Part shown: positions 36,784 to 48,939 of the stretch, piece by piece | Numbering within the stretch: position 1 is the stretch's first letter | Layout: the number at the start of each line of letters is the position of its first letter | Source: Terebella lapidaria | Lineage: Eukaryota; Annelida; Polychaeta; Terebellida; Terebellidae | NCBI GenBank assembly: GCA_949152475.1 | Contig: OX424566.1 | Location: forward strand, 16,081,177 to 16,145,176 | DNA length: 64,000 nucleotides | Reading direction: 5' to 3' | Notes under the pieces: generated by a model | Database searches by the model: none | What the model was told of the DNA's origin: nothing | Seen by the model: only the letters and a program-made list of their open reading frames with translations | Program-made: the position numbers and the translations under genes

Positions 36784-37500
36784 GGTGTGATTGCACGTGA
36801 CTTACCGGTGACTGCACTGAGGCACTTTTCCATTGACTTATAATGTGAAAGTAAAGGTAACAAAATCACCAAAACAATACAATCCCCTGACCTAAAACTT
36901 GGCTAGCACACACACAAATACGCATGGATGATGAACCGAGACATGGTTCCATAAATGATATCACGAAAGCTGTGCAATTTGATGATTAGATAAATCATTT
37001 TATACGTTTCACCAAAACGAAGATTCGAGTGTTCTGTTTGACAAGCACTGACTGTTGCATATATTTATTCCTTGTTGTCGTCAAAATAATGAGAATATCT
37101 AGGGCTATACTTTCTGTGAGATGAATACAATGAGCTGAACATTCATAATCCCAAACACCTCGGTGCACCCGAGTGCATATCACCTGTGAGTTTTACTGGT
37201 CTCACTAGCTATTTGCTGCACAGCATAATCCTTTCGCTCGCATTGTTGTGAGTGTATTTTGTAGACTGAGAAATAGGTCGGAAAATGACATATGAAAACG
37301 ATGAATTTAACAAATTTAACATTGCTTAGTAAGAAACAGAGTCTCGGTTAGTAATCCTTGATGGCTAACAATCAGAAAGGCAAAGTTTCACGTTGGTTGG
37401 AAGTGTGTAAATTCATGAATTTGTTACCTTTATATTTACATTATAAGTGAATGGACAGCTGGTCACTGCCAGGTTCATGACGATCACATGCAATCAATCC
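36784..37500. mobile_element. TTAA-flanked MITE private to unit A (717 bp)
   Basis: TTAA at 36780-36783 and 37501-37504. Ends GGTGTGATTGCACGTGAC and, from the other side, GGATTGATTGCATGTGATC. Inner inverted match TTATAATGTGAAAGTAAAGG / ACATTATAAGTGAATGG. Units B and C have the empty site, CCGAATTAACTTTTTCGG, at the same place (about 46804-46821 and 57884-57901). Confidence 0.9.
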
Positions 37501-37504
37501 TTAA

Positions 37505-38770
37505 CTTTTTCGGCAATGATGACAATGACTCAAGCAAACAAACACGTGTTGTTGTTTCATACAGTTTGTGCACTTGTAGTTGTTGTTGGCTGGTTCCACG
37601 CATGAAGGCACAATATCGCCTCGTGGGATTTTTCTTATAACACACTCTCTCTAGGTATGTAAGGATAATAACCCTTGGGAACAATGGGACACTTCCCAAA
37701 TCATGCACTATAAATAGGATAATCGGTGAAGTGGAGCGAAAATAATCGACGAGCCGAAGAAAATACATCTCCACTTGATGTTCTCGTAATTTTCAACGAT
37801 ATACAGCGGTATTTACCAAATTTTGCTAACTGATGTCTGCATCTGATGAATGGTTTGCATGATAATTATGAACATATATCAATCCCGGATTGTGAATGAA
37901 TCATGAATACAAATAGGTTTCAGATTCACGACCATGCCCACTGCTTGTGCTACCACCTTTCAATTGGGACTCAACAGTAATACCACATTTATTGTTCACC
38001 TTCTCATCTTCATCAAATTGGTCTCGACCAATGTTCCATGGCATCAAGCGAATTAGGTTTCGGCAATCACGAAAACGACTCACTAGTATGCAAACAAACG
38101 CATCTTGCTTGAGCAGATGCAGTTTGTACACTGGTGGTTGTTGTTTTTACACGCAGCAGATTATATCGCAGGAGATCATTGGAAATAATTATCTACAGCA
38201 ATATTATAATGGGAACCGTCTCCCAGTGGATTCTAATAAAAAAAATCTACTGCAAAGAACAATAGAACCGTGGACTAATCATTAATAACATACATGTGTG
38301 TCGTCCTCGGGCTTCTGACACGGCCCGGAATCTGCCCAGAAATTCCTGTGAGATCCAGACAAGTGACCAGGGTGATTCTTACCCAGTAATCATACGTACC
38401 TGCTGCCAGGGTCTCTGGAGGCCTGTGTCACCCATCCAACGGAGGTCTGAGATAAAATTCAGTCCTGATGTCGCTCACATACTGAACCTAAACTTTTGGT
38501 CCCTGGTGTATTTGTGTCATGGAGCATGGTCTTGTATGAATTAAGTACCATAATTATCTATACGATATATGGCATAATTTATGACGATCTATTGATTCTC
38601 GTTACGAGATTGATTCCATGTGGCAATATCAGTTTCTGGTTAATTGTGCGTATTGGTGCTCTACGTGAATATATTTATATATTATTCAGGAGTCACAGGG
38701 ATGTTCAATCAACGAGGACTGTGGCAGAAATCGGTCTCTATTTCATTCGGGACTATAACGATTCTGCAAC
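37505..38770 (+). promoter_or_regulatory. Conserved upstream block of the unit A gene
   Basis: Kept in all three units and, from about 38460 on, recognisable before gene copy 1 (GATGTCGCTCACATA, GGAGCATGGTCTTGTATGAATTA). Just before the ATG is ATATATTATTCAG, a possible acceptor of a 5' UTR exon. Short ORFs of 76, 82 and 95 codons are conserved among the units only because these are recent duplicates. They are not kept in copy 1, so I do not call them genes. Confidence 0.45.
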
Positions 38771-40639
38771 ATGGAGAGAATGACTGAATTTTGCAGACAA
38801 ATAACCTTTATATTTGGGTTTGCTTCGATGGACATTTGCAAAAACGCTGATGAAGTCAGTGTGGATTCAGCACATTTCATGAAACTTTCTGGTCATGCTG
38901 AAACGATTATGGCCTCAATCTTGGGTAGCATGACGAGAGTGAAATGTGGTGCTCACTGCCTCACTGATACAAAATGTCAGGGGTTCACGATGAGATGGGC
39001 TGCAAACACCCCGTCAGCAACAAGAATGGGTTCTTGCGAACTCGACGTCAACCAAACAATGTTTACTCTCGACGCTGGCAGTGACTACTATCATAAGTAA
39101 TATACTGGTAGCAAAGGCCAATGTTTTACATTACCGAACCGATGGTCCGATATCCTAATGTTTCTGAGAATTACAAAGAATTCCAAGGCCATTTTTGTTG
39201 TTAATCCCAGTTTCGGACCTTTGCGATTTAAAAAAAAAAGTCTGTTCAGACCCCTGTTTTCGATCCTGCATCGGAATTCCGATCCACACCTAAACTGTGT
39301 GTAGAGGCACTTTCATTCGCCACACTGTCTACCCATAATGACGCCGGTGTGGCATTGGTTTTGAATATGTTGAGCTTTTGTTTTCATTCCAATATGTCGT
39401 ACTTTATGCTCCGTATTGACATCGTCAAAATCTGGTTCTATTAGTGCATGTTGATGATACATATGTATAAGCTTTGTTGTACTTGTATTGCTGGTATGTG
39501 TTTAGCGGCCCAGTGATTTTCCGATTTTATTCTGAAAATGTTTTGGCCTGAAATCACATAACTATATGCTTTGAGACTACCACTCCCCCACCCACAGAAA
39601 GATCTTGAGCTGAGTTGAACATTTCATCCATCTTTTCGGACGGGAGCTGTTCAGAGTATACTGCTAGAAAACATAAATAGAATCTGAATGTTTGCACCTT
39701 CAAATGGGGAGCCAAATATAATTCAATGATGGGAGGAGTCCTTGAGTTCGCCTAAATTTCCGTAAGATGCAATTCTTGATATGTTTCTTTGGAACTTTAA
39801 CATGTTTCTCTGATGGTAAATCGAAATCTGGTTAGCACCTCAATTAGTCCAATAGCTTGAACAATTTAAAATAATGCATTGCATGCCCCATATGTCCAGG
39901 TGGCGTGTATATGTTTCATTGACCTTGATTTACCGGTGTGTACATGGCGGACATTTTGATTTCCCGACGGCTTTCTATTTATTTCATGCATTTTCATGCA
40001 CACTTTATAGACACGCAGAAGCATACATCTACCACCTACTACCCCAACAAAGAAACTTCTCTTGTATAGTTGCTTGAATTCTGTTATTCAGTCATGTCCC
40101 TTACATTGCCACGTGGTTTGGTAACTGGATGTACGTCCTCACAAGCTGACAACGTGGATAGAGAGTGTGACAAAGCTTATGATGGCACCATGCATGGTTT
40201 CGTCACCGAGGCCATGAATGGCTATGGCTCCGTAAGGTGGATAGATCTGTATTTCCTCTCTACTTACACGGTGACGGGAACTAGAATGATCAACCAATGT
40301 TTCAGCACGGGGGATCAAGTTCAAGATGCTACGCTGTCTCTCGGTCACTCAGTCTTTCTCCAGGTAGCTATGAAGCATACTAGATTTGATAACCTTTTCT
40401 ATTTCAGCAATGTTATGACATACACATGTAGCACATGTCTAAACACCAGAATAATACTGCAAATGTAATAACCCGATTTTCAGGTCGAGTTCGTTTGCTA
40501 CTCTACTTGTGGATCTATGACTTTCGAGACATTCACAATATCCCCAACACAGTCAGATTATCTCCGAGTGGACCTCATTCGCAAGTGTAACACAAATTGG
40601 GGAAAGGTGGGCCTGACCGAAATCGAAATACTTCTGTGA
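38771..40639 (+). CDS. PAN plus F5/8C-like gene, copy 2 (unit A), exon 1 donor lost
   Basis: Exon 1 38771-39092, exon 2 40092-40363, exon 3 40484-40639, in the same phases as copy 1. Signal peptide, CGAHCLTDTKCQGF PAN motif, then VTGCTSSQADN, CDKAYDG, WIDLYFLSTYTVTGTRMI and SDYLRVDLIRKC. At the exon 1 border, however, the sequence is TATCATAAGT where copies 1 and 4 have TATCGTAAGT: the donor GT has become AT. Read-through ends after two more residues (109 aa), giving a secreted PAN-only protein. If another donor is used, a longer product is still possible. Exons 2 and 3 remain open, suggesting recent damage. Poly(A) signal AATAAA at 41220. Confidence 0.75.
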
Positions 40640-41219
40640 ACAACACATATTGCTCCCAGACGCCAGGTCCGACTCGACCCGCCTTTTACCTTGAACTTGC
40701 CTCTAGGTCGGTGTCGCATAGGGATCTACCTTCAACATTTTTTATCAGTCTCCATGGATGACGAAAACCTGCATTTAGTGACAAAGAGGCAATATACAGT
40801 GAGGGCTGAGGGATATTTCGTTCGAGTTGTCATAAATAACCGAAAGATGTACTTCTTGATGCATACTTGATATCATAGTCGAGGATGGCGTAGTGACGAA
40901 TGGGAGGATTGTGATGCCAAGAGGCAAGGAGTTTCACCAGAGGATGATAGTGATGGTGATGTGCGGAAATATTGTGGAAGTCTGATTGAATTTCTTGTAT
41001 ATACTGTTGTATCGCTTGTGTGTCATGCATGTGTATATTACGGAAATAGATTGCTGTGAAAAGCATATTTTTTTACACGATTTATGTGTTTGTAGTCTGG
41101 CTTGTGTCACCTGAAAAAAAACCCCAAATGCTAGAAATAAGGTGGAATCATGTGTATGGTTTGAATAGTTTTTAAATTCATTTTCATGTGTTTATGAAGC
41201 TTTCTGTGTATTTGATGCC

Positions 41220-41225
41220 AATAAA
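41220..41225 (+). terminator. Poly(A) signal AATAAA of copy 2
   Basis: About 580 bp after the stop, at the same place in copies 3 (51390) and 4 (62213). Confidence 0.5.
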
Positions 41226-41865
41226 ATGTGTTTATTTGATGTCTATGAGATAATGCATTCAAGATGTTTGTTCGATTATACTAATGTAGTCTCGTCTCAA
41301 AAAAGAAAAGAAACCTACATTGCTTATAATCGGGTACATGAACTATTCAACACTTGAATTGCAGCTTTCATTGAGGTATTAAGAATAGTAAGTCTCGAGT
41401 TCCACAGAACCACAAATATTACCATACCAAATGACAGCTGGTCTACATACTGTAGCAGAGCGGCCAGCAACATGGTTCATCCGTCCTACATGTGCATATA
41501 GAATAACCATATACATCACAATGCAGTGTGAGGTTTGAGCAGGGGGTCAATTACAGGCTGTATGCCTGGAATGTTACTGCCGGTCAATATCAACATTTGG
41601 ATGGGAGCGTGCGACACTACACCCACAGGAGCAGACGCCAGCGAACAATAGTAAGTAGCTATATTGCGCGTCATCTTTTTTAATTGGGCATCAAATCCTG
41701 TGCGTCGTTGTTGAGTCACCTATGAATATAATAGACATGTTTGTTAACATATTTGGACTCATTCCGTCCACGCACCCTGCATTGTTAAATTTTATTGGGT
41801 TGTTTGTTTGTGGTTGTATGATATAAATAGGGGCAATTGAAGGTAAGTGTAAAACCGTTTCTTTG

Positions 41866-43023
41866 ATGATGGCCTAGCCCAAAGACAACAACGTCTGCCG
41901 CAAATGCGATCCTGGGAGATCAAAGTCCCTGATTTGACCAACACATGGACTTTGCACTGGCTGTTTCTACAGGAAAATGTCGTATGGCAAGATTGGATGC
42001 GTGGCAACGGCCTCTTAAGGGATGGGTATCATTGCGAGGTATGTGACCAAGTATGCACACTCGGGAAGTGAACGAGGAACAAGGACGGGTTTTCCTATCG
42101 ATGTCCTAACCGCAAACATGAGTATAGCATTCGTTCCAATTCGTTCTTCGAAGGGAGCCATTTCCCAATACCAGATTTGGTCACGTTTCTGGTAAGTTTT
42201 GCGGAACATGCCGCGGACCGAGCAAGCATGGACTACAAGCGCACATCTGTGGATTGGGCCAATTTTGCATGGGACTTGTGTAAGAAGTATGTATTCGACA
42301 TGCTCCAAGATGTAAAGCTCACATAAAGATGTGAGTCTCTCTTCGGCCAAAAGGTCAAATACCACAGGGGAGCCCCATGGGGAATACCTATATGGATTTT
42401 TGGCCTGGTTAAAAGGGACAGTGGTCGTTTGATCGTCATGCCAGTGGACAGTCGGGACGCCGACACCCTGGTCCCCATCATAAAAAATTAAGTGGAGGCT
42501 GGAAGTCGTATTTTCAGCGACGGTTGGGCCGCATACAGGTCCCTCAACCAGGAAGGGTTCGAACACTTTACAGTGGAGCACAAACACACGTTTAAGCAGA
42601 CGTACATCAACGATGAATCGGGTGAACGTGTGGAGGTGCATACCAACAGAATCGAGGGGCGTGGGGGAATGCGAAACGGCATTTCAAAAACATAAACAGG
42701 ACCTCCCTTGGGAATTTCGAAGCCCACCTGGCCGAGGTAATTTGGAGGGCGAATGATCATAGAGAGCATCCCGTGACCCGCCTCTCAACCTAGTACGCAG
42801 GTACTATCCTCTGGATGATCGGCCCCGTCTGGATTTCCCCAGCCCACTGTTTCCAACTCGGGATCCAGACACCATCGCTAACCCAACCGAAATAAGCATC
42901 CTCAGAGAAGACAGTGATGGTGATAACAGGTACAGCCCATTTGTTAATGCAGACGGAAAAGGGCCAGAAGGGAAAATAATGCTAATTGTTGTTCATAATT
43001 CAATGATGCAATCAAATGGGTAA
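41866..43023 (+). pseudogene. Merlin-family (IS1595/ISXO2-like) transposase fossil, unit A
   Basis: Homologous to the better copy at 62879. Zinc-ribbon remains (CEVCDQVC, NRKHEYSIRSNSFFEG), WGIPIWIFGLVKRDSGRLIV, MPVDSRDADTLVPII, IFSDGWAAYRSLNQEGFEHF, VHTNRIEG. It carries an early stop (GCCTAG), a stop after CTLGK, loss of the segment with the first catalytic Asp of VEIDESLFG, and other frame breaks. It shares most of these with unit B. The C-terminal tail (PLDDRPRLDFPSPLFPT...) stays open to a TAA at 43021. Dead. Confidence 0.85.
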
Positions 43024-43995
43024 AAAAAAACTGGCGATATCGTGATATAGTCGCCGGAAATAAAAACAAATGGAAATTGCATGAAATAAAGGGTGTGGGA
43101 AATAGTCCCTGGTGGGCATGTTTCTCAGCGGATTTCTGCAGGATTTCGCCCCAGTTCTGGATATGTATGTGGAATATCGCGGGAATATCCAAAGATCTGG
43201 AATCACGAAAACACCGTTTTCACTGGATAAGGGCAGATAATTTCATTAACCAAGAACCAATATATCGTCGACAAAATGTTATCGTATGGATACAAGTTGC
43301 CACTAAATGATGCTATACTGTGCAAATCGACATGCATTTCCATTTGTTTTGAATGTGTGATTTCGATGTGCATTTGTGTGTTATTGTGATCGTTTAAAAT
43401 TAAATGTGTACAAAACTTGTGGTGTTCTCTCATATACACGTTTTTCCACTCACACTCTTATTTGGTAGGTGCAGGTTATTATCTCAAATATTAGTCTCTC
43501 GATAGGTTACTACTTACTATTTTATTTATTAACCTCAAGGCGGAGTTCCTAACATGCGTGAAATAATACACTGTTACTGAGGTGGTATACACGTTATCAT
43601 GCCAGGCACGTCACCAGGGCGACGCCACGACGCACGTGCGTACACTTTTTTTTCCAGAAAAACAAAAATAACATGAAAGAAACCACCGAAGTGACCGAAC
43701 GCGATCTTGGCTAGACCTATCGGCTGGATGACATTTTAGAACCGTCAAATAATCTTCAGCCAATCACAGCGCAGCTATTCATTGTACACCATGTGGTCCG
43801 TCAAAAAACAGCGCGGGAAAACTGTTAGCCACAGATATATTACCTGGGTAGGTTCAAATATTTATTTTCAGTGATGAAATGTGATGAAAATATAGTGTCG
43901 GACTGATATACAATATTGTACAATTGCGGTGTTTGGATTATCGATATTTCTATATCAAGCTAATGGCCAGCTACACTCGGATCTGTTTTATTTAA

Positions 43996-44543
43996 AGCAG
44001 ATGACTTCGAATGTATGCAATATTTTCTTCAAAACTAAATCGTAGTGCAACACATCTAATACAAGATAATAAAACATGTGCACACTGAGTTTGACAAAAC
44101 ACCCCCTCTGAGTTGTCTTTTTATCTGATTTAAATAACACACATTTTATGCAAGTTTTGTTTATAAACAAACGAAGTGTATCCATTAAACTCGAATGTAA
44201 ACAAATGCTCAAATTGGCCTTATATATTGAGTACATCTTCCAGTTTGTATCTGCAAATGTGGTGTAGTTATTAGGAAATTATTAGTGATTTACCGTTTTG
44301 TGCATGAAATTGTCAGTCCATCTTGCTTTTTTAGGCTTTGTTTACATCTGCGTGTGATGGATACAGTCCGTTTGTTTATATACAAAACTGGCATGGAATA
44401 TGTGTTAAATCGGATGAAAAGGCAACTCGGACGGAGTGTAATCGTCAAAATCAATGTGCACATGTTTTATTATCTTGTATTAGATGTGTTGCACTAAGAT
44501 TTAGTTTTGAAGAAAATATTGCATACATTCGAAGGCAGCTGCT
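43996..44543. mobile_element. TTAA-type MITE, same family as 34852-35363
   Basis: Ends AGCAGATGACTTCGAATG and, from the other side, AGCAGCTGCCTTCGAATG; long inverted arms with TGTATGCAATATTTTCTTC. Flanks TTAA (43992-43995) and TTGA (44544-44547), the latter probably a mutated TTAA. Confidence 0.8.
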
Positions 44544-44605
44544 TTGAAAAAATAGAGCAAATACATATATTTTTTATATCAACGAAGGCTAATATATACT
44601 AGATA

Positions 44606-45098
44606 GGGCTGGAAAGCGGAAGTACTGATCGATGACCAATTCCAATGAATTTATTCGGACTGGGGATAAGCACCTGACGCCTCCCTATCTTTTAACACGG
44701 GGGTGCATTTAATATGGTGATTTTAAGTATATAAACGATGTCTTTAGTGTGTCATAGTATCCATACACGATGAAGATATACAAAAACTGTTGTAAAAGAT
44801 AAAAACTGTCCAATTCCACAACATATCCAAGCTTCGAAGAGGCACTGAAAAAAACGGCACTTCGAATAAAGCCTTGCTCTGGCAAAATTGCCGGCAGACG
44901 GCCTGTTATTCTAATGAATTTTGACACAAGTATACCTGCTTTGTACTTTCGCTGAAGTTATTTGACACTAGACATGTTATTTCAGCAGTTATTGACGTTG
45001 TTAGAAATGGGCGATAATTGGGTTTATCCCAGGCGACGCCTTATTCACGAATATTTCATTGGAATTTTATCACCGATCATACTTCCGCTTTCCAGCCC
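44606..45098. mobile_element. TA-flanked MITE (493 bp)
   Basis: TA at 44604-44605 and 45099-45100. Ends GGGCTGGAAAGCGGAAGTA on both sides, with the inverted match continuing imperfectly (CCAATTCCAATGAA / TTCATTGGAATTTTAT). TA target suggests Tc1/mariner-type mobilisation. Confidence 0.75.
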
Positions 45099-45112
45099 TA
45101 TTACTCGTTTAA

Positions 45113-45789
45113 CCTTTTCACTACTTATGGTTACGCTGCATATCCATACCACACCCCTGCTGCTGTACTGATGGTTACACTGCGTAACCATAACTTTGGC
45201 AACCGATAAATGTGTAGGTAACTATCGACTGATTGCATTTAATGTTATATATGACAGAAAATGTACTTACATGCTAAACTAGCCCATACATATTGCCACC
45301 GATTGAAATTTAAAAGCGCCTGCCATTAACATTGTGACATCACAAGTACTGATTACAGTGGGTCGGACTACAGGCAATTTTCACTAAAACGTTAATGTCT
45401 TCATAACTAATCAAGATATTGACATGCTGTAAAGAATATCCAGACCCACGAGATTCACTCGCATCACAAAAAACAAAAATTAAACGTACTCAAGAAAAAC
45501 GTATTGGGCTATATTTCATTAGAAATTCGTGAATGGCTATACGGTAGAGAAAATGGAGACATAGCCATTTGTTTGGTCGCTAGAATTCCCTTTTGTGTCC
45601 ATGGTAACCCATGCCACGGATTTGAAAAGGATACTATTTAGAAAAAGCATACTTTAATATGACTTATTTCACACATAATTGTTCTGAAACACCTTTAAAT
45701 AAAAATAGTCAAACCTATAAAAAATCCTATCAATTGATACATGAAACGGCTCAGTATAGGGGCTGAGTTGTGGGTCAGTAGCGAAAAGG
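45113..45789. mobile_element. TTAA-flanked MITE (677 bp)
   Basis: TTAA at 45109-45112 and 45790-45793. Ends CCTTTTCACTACT and, from the other side, CCTTTTCGCTACTGACCC. The CCTTT start also resembles piggyBac termini. No coding capacity. Confidence 0.7.
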
Positions 45790-46987
45790 TTAAAATAACA
45801 TTCTTTACATACAGTTTGTCATTCATAGTCACGGAAGTTTACGGAACGTGAGGTAGGCCTACTTGTGGACTCGACTCGGCTTCTCTGATTAGGCCTAACT
45901 TACAATTATGTTTTGTTCGTTCATATTTCTCACATGCAAACACATGAGTGTGATCCGTCACATTGAAAGGTTTCAACAGATTTTATAACGTCAATATGGT
46001 CCAAATTTATCAATAGAAAGTGCAAAAACACACAATTTTCCTGGGGGGGGGGGGGGGGGGGGGGCTTACGGCGCCCCCAACCCCCAGACCGGTCTCGCTT
46101 CGCTCGCATTCCTTTTAAAGGTTCAGAATGGTGAGTACACTTCTTTTCAATCCTGGTGACGGCCCTGTTATCATGCCGAGCGTCAGCGAGGCGTGATGAT
46201 CGTGTATATCGCCGAGGGGTGACAGTGTATTATTTGTCATACATACCGAGTAAAACCGATTGATTTTATTGCCAAAAACGAATAGAACCTCCCCAAATAA
46301 TGTGGAATGGTCCTCATATCGCCCCTAGAGCGGGATATGAACAATGGACTCGCCCGTCGTGCTTCACTTCAGCAAGGCCTGTACATATGAGACATACGTC
46401 TGCTCCTAAACTAGGAGACATACATAACCTAAACTAGGTGGCGCCAGTGTTACCTGGTATCGACACCATTTTTATGTTCTACGAGATCCTGGCTATGATG
46501 AGGGAATGAATTTCGTTTGTTGACACAACTCCTAGTAATGTGATACAAGGCTATAAACGTTAAATTTGTCGTGTGCCTTCTACATGCAAATGATAGATTG
46601 AATACAGCTAGACTGATCAATGATTGGTCATTCCAGTCATACATCCGTATCATTGAAAATTATACTTATATCACCAACCCTCCTATTTGGTCGCTGCTTT
46701 GACCCCTATCGTCAAATGGCTATGGGTTCAGTATGAACACCACAAACATATCGCAACATGGTATCTATGAAATTCTGCCTCGACCCACAGTATGTGCCGT
46801 CAACCGAATTAACTTTTTCGGCAATGATGACAATGACTCAAGCAAGCAAACAAACACGTGTTGTTGTTGTTTCATACAGTTTGTGCACTTGTAGTTGTTG
46901 TTGGCTGGTTCCACGCATGAAGGCACAATATCGCCTCGTGGGATTTTTCTTATAACACACTCTCTCTAGGTATGTAAGGATAATGAC

Positions 46988-47834
46988 CACAGGCACTTGG
47001 AAACCATTTAATTGAGGGTGCAATGTGCTATCTATAATAATATATACAAGGCACTCAAGTGCCTGTCGGGAAAATGGCGGTTGGACAAACATTCGAAACT
47101 TCAAAGCTCCAAAAATACCACTTGTCCACCAAATTGATACAAACCATCATATCCCGTGGAGGCTATGAAGTCACTATATCCAAATTAGTACACTGTTGAA
47201 ACATATATCCATGAAATAAGGGTTTTCTAGCACATTTTATTTCACCAGTACCGCTTCCAAGATCTTGCGTGGCTGGAATTTGGATTCAAAACATCCGTTG
47301 TGCACTTGTTTTTGGTCGAACACGCTGTTTTGACATTGCTCAAACTTGGGATCACGAACTGTAAGTCATACCAGATATATAGCTTTCTATATGAGTATAT
47401 TAGTTTACGATTAGAGCGAGCTGTACTCACATCAGTTCGGCTGTTTTTGCTGACCAATTGTGTCGCAAGAAACGGACATGGTTCAATGAGCTCATGTGTT
47501 TCTCACCCAAACAAATGCACAACGGATGTTTTAATTTCCAAATTCTAGCCACGCAAGGTCTTGGAAGCGGTAGTGGTGCTATAAAATTAGCTAGAAAACC
47601 TTCATTTCATGAATATTATGTGCAAATACTATATTAATTTGGATATAGAGTCTTCACGGCTTTCACGGGATATGATGGTTTGTATCAATTTGGTGGACAA
47701 GTGGCATTTTTGGAGCTTTGAAGTTTCGAATGTTTGTCCAACCGCCATTTTCCCGACAGGGACTTGAGTGCCTTGAATATATTATTATAGATAGCACAAT
47801 ATACCCTCAATTAAATGGTTTCCAAGTGCCTGTG
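46988..47834. mobile_element. Long-TIR MITE private to unit B, 8-bp target duplication
   Basis: Ends CACAGGCACTTGG / CCAAGTGCCTGTG, with inverted arms of up to about 400 bp (GTGCTATCTATAATAATATA, GGAAAATGGCGGTTGGACAA). Flanked by the direct repeat ATAATGAC at 46980-46987 and 47835-47842. Units A and C have the uninterrupted site (GGATAATAACCCTTGGG, GGATAATAAACCTTGGG). An 8-bp duplication fits hAT-type (or Merlin-type) mobilisation. Confidence 0.88.
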
Positions 47835-48939
47835 ATAATGACCCTTGGGAACAATGGGACACTTCCCAAATCATGCACTATAAATAGGATAATCGGCGAA
47901 GTGGAGCGAAAATAATCGACGAGCCGAAGAAAATACATCTCCACTTGATGTTCTCGTAATTTTCAACGATATACAGCGGTATTTACCAAATTTTGCTAAC
48001 TGATGTCTGCATCTGATGAATGGTTTGCATGATAATTATGAACATATATCAATCCCAGATTGTGAATGAATCATAAATACAAATAGGTTTCAGATTCACG
48101 ACCATGCCCACTGCTTGTGCTACCACCTTTCAATTGGGACTCAACAGTAATACCACATTTATTGTTCACCTTCTCATCTACATCAAATTGGTCTCGACCA
48201 ATGTTCCATGGCATCAAGCGAATTAGGTTTCGGCAATCATGAAAACGACTCACTAGTACGCAAACAAACGCGTCTTGCTTGAGCAGATGCAGTTTGTACA
48301 CTGGTGGTTGTTGTTTTTACACGCAGCAGATTATATCGCAGGAGATCATTGGAAATAATTATCTACAGCAATATTATAATGTGAACCGTCTCCCAGTAGA
48401 TTCTAATAAAAAAATCTACTGCAAAGAACAATAGAACCGTGGACTAATCATTAATAACATACATGTGTGTCGTCCTCGGGCTTCTGACACGGCCCGGAAT
48501 TTGCCCAGAAATTCTTGTGAGATCCAGACAAGTGACCAGGGTGATTCTTACCCAGTAATCATACGTACCTGCTGCCAGGGTCTCTGGAGGCCTGTGTCAC
48601 CCATCCAACGGAGGTCTGAGATAAAATTCAGTCCTGATGTCGCTCACATACTGAACCTAAACTTTTGGTCCCTGGTGTATTTGTGTCATGGAGCATGGTC
48701 TTGTATGAATTAAGTACCATAATTATCTATACGATATATGGCATAATTTATGACGATCTATTGATTCTCGTTACGAGATTGATTCCATGTGGCAATATCA
48801 GTTTCTGGTTAATTGTGCGTATTTGTGCTCTACGTGAATATATTTATATATTATTCAGGAGTCACAGGGATGTTCAATCAACGAGGACTGTGGCAGAAAT
48901 CGGTCTCTATTTCATTCGGGACTATAACGATTCTGCAAC

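Larger units (their letters stand above)
43977..46479. other. 2.5-kb segment present in unit A, absent from unit B
   Basis: Unit A reads CAGCTACAC, this segment, then TACGAGATCCTGG. Unit B has the two flanks directly joined at 54161. The segment contains three MITEs (43996, 44606, 45113) and a G-run with CGCTTCGCTCGC near 46041-46110. Either it was gained in A or lost in B; its own ends show no clear inverted repeats. Confidence 0.75.
36713..46740 (+). repeat. Segmental tandem unit A (~10 kb)
   Basis: First of three direct units. Each begins ACAAACATAT(T/C)GCAACATGG and contains, in order, a conserved upstream block, the PAN-F5/8C gene, its 3' region with AATAAA, and a Merlin fossil. A and B are nearly identical across most aligned stretches. 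Unit A alone carries the MITE at 36784-37500 and the 2.5-kb segment 43977-46479. Confidence 0.9.

Noticed and set aside
37901-38783. Small ORFs of 76, 82 and 95 codons conserved in all three units
   Set aside because: Conservation follows from recent duplication. They are not kept before gene copy 1 and show no domain or signal.
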